From: Dictyobacter formicarum | GTDB lineage: Bacteria; Chloroflexota; Ktedonobacteria; Ktedonobacterales; Ktedonobacteraceae | Direction of reading: 5' to 3' | Assembly: GCF_016587435.1 (NCBI RefSeq) | Contig: NZ_BNJJ01000033.1 | Coordinates: forward strand, 1 to 64,000 | Length of the DNA stretch: 64,000 bases | In this document: piece by piece, positions 58,787 to 64,000 of the stretch | Layout of the letters: each line of letters begins with the position of its first letter | Position numbering within the stretch: position 1 is the stretch's first letter | Notes under the pieces: generated by a model | What the model was told of the DNA's origin: nothing | Databases searched by the model: none | What the model saw: the letters and a program-made list of their open reading frames with translations, nothing else | Translations under genes and position numbers: made by a program

Positions 58787-59878
58787 ATGGCTATGGTTGA
58801 TAGTTTGCCGGTAATCGATGGACATAATGATACGTTGTTGCGTCTGTATGAGGCTTCGTTGCGGCAGGCGCAGGTTGGCCAGGACTTTTTTGTCGAGAGT
58901 ACGGAGGGGCACATTGATCTGCCACGTGCCAGGCGTGGCGGGCTGGCCGGTGGTTTCTTTGCGATCTTTCCTCGTCATCCGCAGCATGCGCAACTGCTGA
59001 AAGAGCATCTGCACATTAGTGATGGCGCCTACGAGGTACGCCCACTGCCGGCCGTTGACCCGATCTATGCGCAGCAGCTTACTCTGGCCGTGGCTGCCAG
59101 CCTCTTTCAACTGGAGTCCGCTTCTCAGGGGCAGATCAAAGTAGTGCGCAGCGTCGCTGAGCTACGGCACTGTCTGCAGGAAGGTATCCTGGCCATCATC
59201 CTTCACTTTGAAGGGGCCGAGGCCATTGATCCTCACCTGGATGCGCTGGAAGTGTTTTACCAGGCCGGTCTGCGCTCACTGGGGCCTGTCTGGAGCCGTC
59301 CCAACGTCTTTGGACACGGCGTGCCCTTCAGGTTCCCCCACACCCCCGACGTTGGACCCGGCTTGACGCAGGCCGGCAAAGACCTGGTCCGAGCCTGCAA
59401 TCGCCTGGGAGTCATGCTTGACCTGGCTCACCTGAACGAGCAGGGCTTCTGGGATGTGGCGCGCCTCTCACAGGCTCCCCTGGTCTCCACTCATAGCGCT
59501 GTGCATGCGCTCTGCCCTTCCTCGCGTAACCTGACCGATCGCCAGCTGGATGCTATCCGCGCCTCCGGCGGCATAGTGGGACTCAACTTTGACGTGGCCG
59601 ACCTGCGTGAGGATGCCTATTACGATCCCAATACGCCGTTGAGCGTGATGATCCGCCACCTCGACTACCTGGTGGAGCGCCTCGGCATCGATGGCGTGGG
59701 CTTCGGCTCCGATTTCGACGGCGGCATTACTGTTGCTCAGGAGATCCAGGATGTCGCGGGGCTACCGCGCCTGCTGGCCGTCCTGCGTGAGCACGGTTAT
59801 GATGAAAGCTCCCTGCGTAAATTGACGCATCAAAACTGGCTCCGCATCCTCGACCAGACCTGGCGGCCCCAGGGCTGA
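58787..59878 (+). CDS. Membrane dipeptidase-like (M19) metallopeptidase
   Basis: 363 residues, ATG after AAAGGAGC. Binuclear zinc TIM-barrel of the renal dipeptidase family: VIDGHNDTLLRLYE (H, D ligands) near residue 9, LHFEGAEAIDP (glutamate) near 142, LAHLNEQGFWD and STHSAVHALCPSSRNL (histidine ligands), and GFGSDFDGG near 306. It hydrolyses dipeptides, including those with D-amino acids. No signal peptide, so probably cytosolic. It and the lipoprotein gene converge with 5 bp between stops. Confidence 0.93.
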   Translation: MAMVDSLPVIDGHNDTLLRLYEASLRQAQVGQDFFVESTEGHIDLPRARRGGLAGGFFAIFPRHPQHAQLLKEHLHISDGAYEVRPLPAVDPIYAQQLTLAVAASLFQLESASQGQIKVVRSVAELRHCLQEGILAIILHFEGAEAIDPHLDALEVFYQAGLRSLGPVWSRPNVFGHGVPFRFPHTPDVGPGLTQAGKDLVRACNRLGVMLDLAHLNEQGFWDVARLSQAPLVSTHSAVHALCPSSRNLTDRQLDAIRASGGIVGLNFDVADLREDAYYDPNTPLSVMIRHLDYLVERLGIDGVGFGSDFDGGITVAQEIQDVAGLPRLLAVLREHGYDESSLRKLTHQNWLRILDQTWRPQG

Positions 59879-59882
59879 CCAC

Positions 59883-60341
59883 TCAATCTGATCTGGTCGA
59901 AGACGTAGCGGCATGGATCGCCTGATCAAGTTGCTTCCAGAAAACATCGGTGGCATGGCGCTGGATTGCTTCGTTGCCAATCGTTACCGGTCGGCAGCCA
60001 TCGTTCTCTGCTTTGATGACGACGAGTAGCTGCTTATGCTGTTGGAAAGTCAACACATAGTGCGGTCCATATTCAAGGGTACAGAACTGGTTCTCAGGTA
60101 GAACTGGTAGCCCATAGCTCGTAGCATACAATTGTCTGACCAACGCCTGATCTGTGAGCGTCACGGTGTGCATCCCTCCCTGAGGATTGGGAAGCTGGAT
60201 CTGGACGCTATCAGGCTGAACGTTAGGAGGTGGCGTTGGAGCCGCTGCCTGTGCTTCTATCTGGTTGATGCAGCCGCTCAGCAGCGCGAGCAGAACTATG
60301 AACACTACTCCCGCCAGGGAAATGAATGGTATCTTTTTCAT
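59883..60341 (-). CDS. Hypothetical lipoprotein
   Basis: 152 residues from MKKIPFISLAGVVFIVLLAL, a type II signal peptide whose lipobox LLSGC places the lipidated cysteine near residue 23. Then a Pro/Ala linker (AAAPTPPPNVQPD) and a small globular part (LNNTVTLTDQ-like strands such as GGMHTVTLTDQALV, and LEYGPHYVLTFQQHKQLLVV). Membrane-anchored outside the cell. The sequence converges on the M19 gene. No family recognised. Confidence 0.75.
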   Translation of the reverse strand: MKKIPFISLAGVVFIVLLALLSGCINQIEAQAAAPTPPPNVQPDSVQIQLPNPQGGMHTVTLTDQALVRQLYATSYGLPVLPENQFCTLEYGPHYVLTFQQHKQLLVVIKAENDGCRPVTIGNEAIQRHATDVFWKQLDQAIHAATSSTRSD

Positions 60342-60692
60342 CTTCTTAGAAGCTCCATAAGTGATTGGGAACAAGCCTTAGGGCTTTTTTGTTCCTGTAA
60401 AGTATCGCATATCGCATATCGCGCTCAATATAAACTATACTCGTCGTTCCTATGAAAGCGGAAAAAAAGTGCGCGAATTTTAGAATTCTAGAATTTTAGA
60501 ATTTTAGAAGCCAGAAGCTAGCAGTCAGAAGTTTGATGTTCCTGGTTGTTGTTTTGCCTGGGCTATTTCGTTGTCTTCTTGCCGTTGAAAGTCTCTTTAT
60601 AGTACAGCAAGACGTTTTATTAGTGATTCAACTTTTAACACTCTGGAATACATGTGCTTCAGATATATTTGACGACCAGGAAAGATGATGTT
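60342..60692. other. Intergenic region, 351 bp, with short direct repeats
   Basis: Contains three or four copies of TTAGAATT-like octamers at 60474-60510 and a doubled ATCGCAT near 60405-60420. The rest should hold the promoters of the lipoprotein gene (leftward) and the histidine kinase gene (rightward). No gene. Confidence 0.4.
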
Positions 60693-62594
60693 ATGGGCCA
60701 GGTTGGATCCAATGGACTACCGCCTGCTCCTCTCGCTTTACTGCACGATAGTCAGCAGGCTTTTTTTGACATGATGATTGCTGAGGTCGGTTTATGGTTA
60801 TGGAACAAAGATAGCATGACCATTACCGTCCTCAATGAGCGTATGGCTACGTTTCTGAATTTGCCAGAGGTCCAATCGATCACGCTGGAGAGTTTTTTTC
60901 AGGATGTTCATCCCGATGATTATCATCGCGCCTGGCAGACGTTCAATCAAGCTATTATGGGACAGTGTGAATGGAGCTTTGAGCTGCGACTGGCCCGTGA
61001 GGGGCGGCCGCAACTATGGCTATCGTTTCAATCGCAAGCCGTCTTCAACGAGCAGGGCGAGATGATACGCCTGCTTGGCCTGGCGCACGATATTACGATC
61101 CAGCGCGAAGTGGAGGAGCGGCAGGCTAAAGAGTTGAAAGCGCTGCGCTTCCTGCTTGAAAATATGACCCTCGGCTTGCTGCATTTTGACACCAACTGGC
61201 GCTGTACGTATATAAATCAGCAGGCGGAGAAGGTTTTTCACCTGAACATTGAGCATGTGCGTGGCAAATATATCAGTGAAGTCATGCAACTCCTGCAGTC
61301 TGATACCCATCTTAACGAGACTGAGATCGTATCGATTGCCCGTTGGACCATCAAAACGCAGCTCCCCAACGACTTTGAGTTTTTTTACGTCCCTCTACAG
61401 CGTTGGCTGAAGGCGCAGTTCTATCCTAAAGACGATGGCCTCATGCTCTGTTTCATTGACATTACCAGGTCCAGACAGACGGAACAGGCGCTCAGAGCCA
61501 GAGAGGTCAAATTTCGCCGTCTGGCCGATGCCAATGTGATCGGCATCATTGTTTGTAATGTGCATGGCGAAATCATAGAAGCCAATAATATGTTCCTGAA
61601 CATGCTCGGTTATACACATGATGATGTTATGCTGGAGAAGCTCAACTGGGTCACCCTTACGCCGCCAGAGTACCTGGATGCGGATTTTCAAGCATTAGAG
61701 CAATTAAAGACCAGTGGTGTTTTCCCACCCTATGAGAAAGAGTTTCTCACCTGTAGCGGAGAACGTATCCAGGTTGCCCTGACGGGAGCAGCATTAGATG
61801 AGCAGGCTGAAACCTGTATCGCATATGTGATGGATAAGACGCCGCAAAAGGAACTGGAGAGGCACCGAGCCATACTTATGAGTATTCTGGGACACGAGTT
61901 GAGGACGCCACTGACCGCTATTAGCGGCACCCTCCAACTGGTGCAGCGGCGTGTCAACCGTTATAAACTCAAGCACCAGGATCTGCCAGAAGATGTTGAG
62001 CGCCTGTTGAGAATCTTCTCCGAAGCGGTCGAATTATCCATTCGCCATACCCATATCCAGAATCGTTTGATCCATGATATGCTTGATACGGCCAGCCTCT
62101 CGCTTGATAAGCTTCGTCTCAACATGCAGCCATGCGATTTTGCCAGGGTCATCACCGAAGTTGCCGAAGATTTTCAAGTTATTTATCCAGGACAAGAGAT
62201 TATTTTGCGCATGCCAGGGAAAGAAGTTATGGTTGTAGCTGATCCGGATCGTTTGAGCCAGGTTATTGCCAACTATCTTTCGAATGCGCTGAAGTATACT
62301 CAACCGAATAAGCCGATCGTGATAGAACTTATGGTTGATAGCGATGAAGCGCGCTGCCTGGTGATCGATCAGGGACCCGGCATCTCGCTGGAAGATCAGC
62401 AGCGCGTCTGGCTCCCCTTTAAGCGTGCCAAAGACGTCAAAGATTGGAGCGGTAGTGGCACCAATCTCGGTCTGGGACTCTACATTTGCCGCGTCCTGAT
62501 GGAGCTCCAGCGTGGCTCTGTTGGCGTTGAGAGCATTCCCAACCATGGCGCAACCTTCTGGGCTTCTATCCCGCTGGCAAAAGAGCAAATCTGA
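60693..62594 (+). CDS. Soluble PAS sensor histidine kinase
   Basis: 633 residues from MGQVGSNGLPP, with AGGAAAG upstream; a GTG 39 bp before is an alternative. Three PAS domains at about 25-145 (IAEVGLWLWNKDSMTI), 155-265 (FLLENMTLGLLHFDTNW) and 275-395 (LADANVIGIIVCNVHGEIIE), HisKA with MSILGHELRTPLTAISGTLQ (histidine near 395), and HATPase with N box IANYLSNALKYTQPN, G1 DQGPGIS, G2 NLGLGLYICRVLM. No membrane span. An orphan kinase: no response regulator is adjacent; the Nudix gene converges on it. Confidence 0.92.
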   Translation: MGQVGSNGLPPAPLALLHDSQQAFFDMMIAEVGLWLWNKDSMTITVLNERMATFLNLPEVQSITLESFFQDVHPDDYHRAWQTFNQAIMGQCEWSFELRLAREGRPQLWLSFQSQAVFNEQGEMIRLLGLAHDITIQREVEERQAKELKALRFLLENMTLGLLHFDTNWRCTYINQQAEKVFHLNIEHVRGKYISEVMQLLQSDTHLNETEIVSIARWTIKTQLPNDFEFFYVPLQRWLKAQFYPKDDGLMLCFIDITRSRQTEQALRAREVKFRRLADANVIGIIVCNVHGEIIEANNMFLNMLGYTHDDVMLEKLNWVTLTPPEYLDADFQALEQLKTSGVFPPYEKEFLTCSGERIQVALTGAALDEQAETCIAYVMDKTPQKELERHRAILMSILGHELRTPLTAISGTLQLVQRRVNRYKLKHQDLPEDVERLLRIFSEAVELSIRHTHIQNRLIHDMLDTASLSLDKLRLNMQPCDFARVITEVAEDFQVIYPGQEIILRMPGKEVMVVADPDRLSQVIANYLSNALKYTQPNKPIVIELMVDSDEARCLVIDQGPGISLEDQQRVWLPFKRAKDVKDWSGSGTNLGLGLYICRVLMELQRGSVGVESIPNHGATFWASIPLAKEQI

Positions 62595-62601
62595 GTTGAT
62601 C

Positions 62602-63027
62602 TTATGGACTGATGCACAGGCATTCAAGCGTACGCTGTACTTCGGGCAGCTCTGCCACATCGGCGATGGGAAACCAGGCCAGCCCCTGTAGCATGATATG
62701 CTCCTGTCCCTCATCTTCAGGATCATAGCCCAGAATGGCCTGGGCATTGTGGTCGACTTCAACCAGGAAGGTGCTGGAGATGCCCTTATCATAGGCCGAC
62801 TCAAAGAGGAAGCGAGGATTGCGACCGCGCAGGCCCGTCTCCTCAAACAGCTCGCGCAGGGCGGCCTCCTCAGCTCGCTCGCCAGGATTCAGGCCTCCGC
62901 CCGGAAGTATCCAGGACTCGCTTCCATCGCGCCAGTGATGCAGGACCAGCAGGATCTCGCTGTTGTTGTTCCGCAATACCACGGCGGCGGCGCGGGGACG
63001 AATATTCTGCGTCATTATGCTATCCAT
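62602..63027 (-). CDS. Nudix hydrolase
   Basis: 141 residues. Complete Nudix box: GGLNPGERAEEAALRELFEE then TGL, near residues 43-65, with the metal-binding glutamates in RELFEE. WILPGGGLNPG precedes it. The C-terminal HIMLQGLAWFPIADVAELPE is typical of ADP-ribose or nucleotide-sugar type enzymes. Substrate unknown. Possibly co-transcribed with the phosphotransferase gene 10 bp upstream on the same strand. Confidence 0.92.
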   Translation of the reverse strand: MDSIMTQNIRPRAAAVVLRNNNSEILLVLHHWRDGSESWILPGGGLNPGERAEEAALRELFEETGLRGRNPRFLFESAYDKGISSTFLVEVDHNAQAILGYDPEDEGQEHIMLQGLAWFPIADVAELPEVQRTLECLCISP

Positions 63028-63036
63028 TTCTGCTCG

Positions 63037-64000
63037 CTAGCTTGCGAGAAAGTTGCCTTGATATTGGGCCAGGATGGCGCGGCGGCTGCCAGCTGGATAC
63101 TCGTGTTCGTCGGGGGCCAGGCTATGCTCGCAGCGAGCCCCATAGGCCATAGAAGTAGTCATAGCGGCCGCGAGCGTGCGCCGCTCGTCTGGGTTGAATG
63201 GACGCCCACGTGCCGTTTCATAATCAGCAATAAAGGCCAGCATCTCCTCACGGGTGGGTGAGTCAGCCACGCCGGGCATAAAGGGAATGTAGGTAAAGGT
63301 CATGGCGGCATGGCCGACCAGTACTGGCTCCTTGTCTAGCTGCAGGCTATCCCAGTCATAGATCACATGTGCCTGCTCGCCGAGATAGCGAATATGTTTG
63401 GTGCTCCAATCGAAATGGCCCAGCATCAGTTCACCAGCGCCATTGTCCAGCGTTTCCCTGGCACGCCAGGCCAGGGCATCGATCCACTCGGCGCCTCGTG
63501 TGGTGGCTTCAAAATCGAAGATATTGCTATGCGGCTTGCCCCACAGGACGCCTGGCGGCAGGCGCTTATCAAAGAGCTTGAGATTGATGTCTGGCAGGCG
63601 CTCCTCGGGCTGGCGCAGTAGCCGCAACTGCCAGGCCAGGAGCTCAGCCATCTTCTGTCGCCAGAGGGGCTGATGGGCATCGTGATATTCACCCAGATCA
63701 TCAAACTCCTCTATCATAGCAATTCCGTTGACCAGCGGTAATGGTTCGCGGATAGGATGGGTGCAGGGATAGCCCTGCTCTAGCAGGTAGCGCTGGACGC
63801 GCACCACGCCGCGCAGGCGCTCGATCGACTCTTCCGGACCGAGCAACTTGAGCACGATTTTCCGTCCATCTTGTAGTTGTAGTCCACACACTACTCCAAT
63901 GCTGACCTCGTAGAAGATGGCACTAGCGATGCAGCTCCCCAGCTCGCGTTCACAGAACGTATTGATCTGTTCAACCACCAGTTGTGGCTCGGCTGTCTGG
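63037..64000 (-). CDS. Aminoglycoside phosphotransferase-fold kinase (5' end at window edge)
   Basis: The frame is open to the right window edge; a GTG at 63978 gives 313 residues, but upstream codons (AEPQLVV) also read as coding, so the start may lie outside. Protein kinase-like (APH/choline kinase) fold: VLKLLGPEESIERLRG as the ATP-lysine region, MLGHFDWSTKHIRYLG as the catalytic loop (H-x-D-x4-N type with histidine where asparagine is usual), and VIYDWDSLQLD as the metal-binding DWE motif. Small-molecule or protein phosphorylation; target unknown. Lies 10 bp before the Nudix gene, with which it may form an operon. Confidence 0.8.
   Translation of the reverse strand, partial: QTAEPQLVVEQINTFCERELGSCIASAIFYEVSIGVVCGLQLQDGRKIVLKLLGPEESIERLRGVVRVQRYLLEQGYPCTHPIREPLPLVNGIAMIEEFDDLGEYHDAHQPLWRQKMAELLAWQLRLLRQPEERLPDINLKLFDKRLPPGVLWGKPHSNIFDFEATTRGAEWIDALAWRARETLDNGAGELMLGHFDWSTKHIRYLGEQAHVIYDWDSLQLDKEPVLVGHAAMTFTYIPFMPGVADSPTREEMLAFIADYETARGRPFNPDERRTLAAAMTTSMAYGARCEHSLAPDEHEYPAGSRRAILAQYQGNFLAS

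Overview
The window looks like a chromosomal segment of a Ktedonobacteria-type Chloroflexota. This placement is inference from style, with no rRNA or other marker gene present: moderately GC-rich DNA, frequent GTG/TTG starts behind AGGAGG-like sites, zinc-ribbon Ser/Thr kinases with WD40 tails, large soluble PAS/GAF histidine kinases, many PadR-type repressors, SRPBCC and GNAT singletons, and dispersed palindromic repeats. Most genes are single metabolic or regulatory units. I see no tRNA, rRNA, CRISPR array or phage module.

Left part (1-22 kb). The window opens inside an iscB gene (RNA-guided nuclease of IS200/IS605-type elements; HNH, RuvC-III and C-terminal domain visible), followed by a methyltransferase, a NIF3-like domain protein, a DUF4037 protein, a PadR repressor divergent from an ABM monooxygenase over two clear operator palindromes, an MFS transporter, an M42 peptidase and a DUF1349 protein. 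A histidine kinase/response regulator pair, murD, ATP-type pckA, a TetR regulator divergent from a TPR protein, an M20 peptidase, an alpha/beta hydrolase, a nucleotidyltransferase and a DHFR-like reductase follow.

Middle (22-41 kb). A minus-strand run encodes a kinase-WD40 membrane protein, a minimal nucleotidyltransferase, and a fusion of kinase-like domain, TIR and TPR. The kinase-like domain has lost the HRD aspartate, so it is probably a pseudokinase. This run is the strongest candidate for an uncharacterised signalling or defence module. Then come coaD with a GNAT gene, a P-loop kinase with internal repeats, a SLATT-like membrane protein, a DUF6220-like membrane protein, orphan PadR tail domains, a SHOCT protein, an FAD oxidase, a clan GH-A glycosidase, an ECF41-type sigma factor behind a duplicated leader and a textbook ECF41 promoter, and a PadR/DUF4188 operon. 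A complete IS701-family element with TTAG target duplications sits beside a 128-bp relative that lacks a gene and shares its ends and TTAG target.

Right part (41-64 kb). Small proteins (DUF2795, a proline/tyrosine/glycine repeat membrane protein), GNATs (one frameshifted), VOC and SRPBCC proteins, an SDR, an SRPBCC/ArsR pair, an ISAs1-like transposase scrap, a two-gene ABC exporter, two small hypothetical genes, a DUF4097 membrane protein, a secreted protein behind three large hairpins, a GDSL hydrolase, an M19 dipeptidase, a lipoprotein, a PAS histidine kinase, a Nudix hydrolase and a phosphotransferase cut by the right edge.

A recurring theme is a family of palindromic, MITE-like intergenic repeats. 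They share CAATACATTTCATTTATG-type ends and a GGGCGCAAGGCCCGAACCTA-type core. The best copy (38725-39135) carries a perfect 26-bp stem and lies next to the IS701 element.
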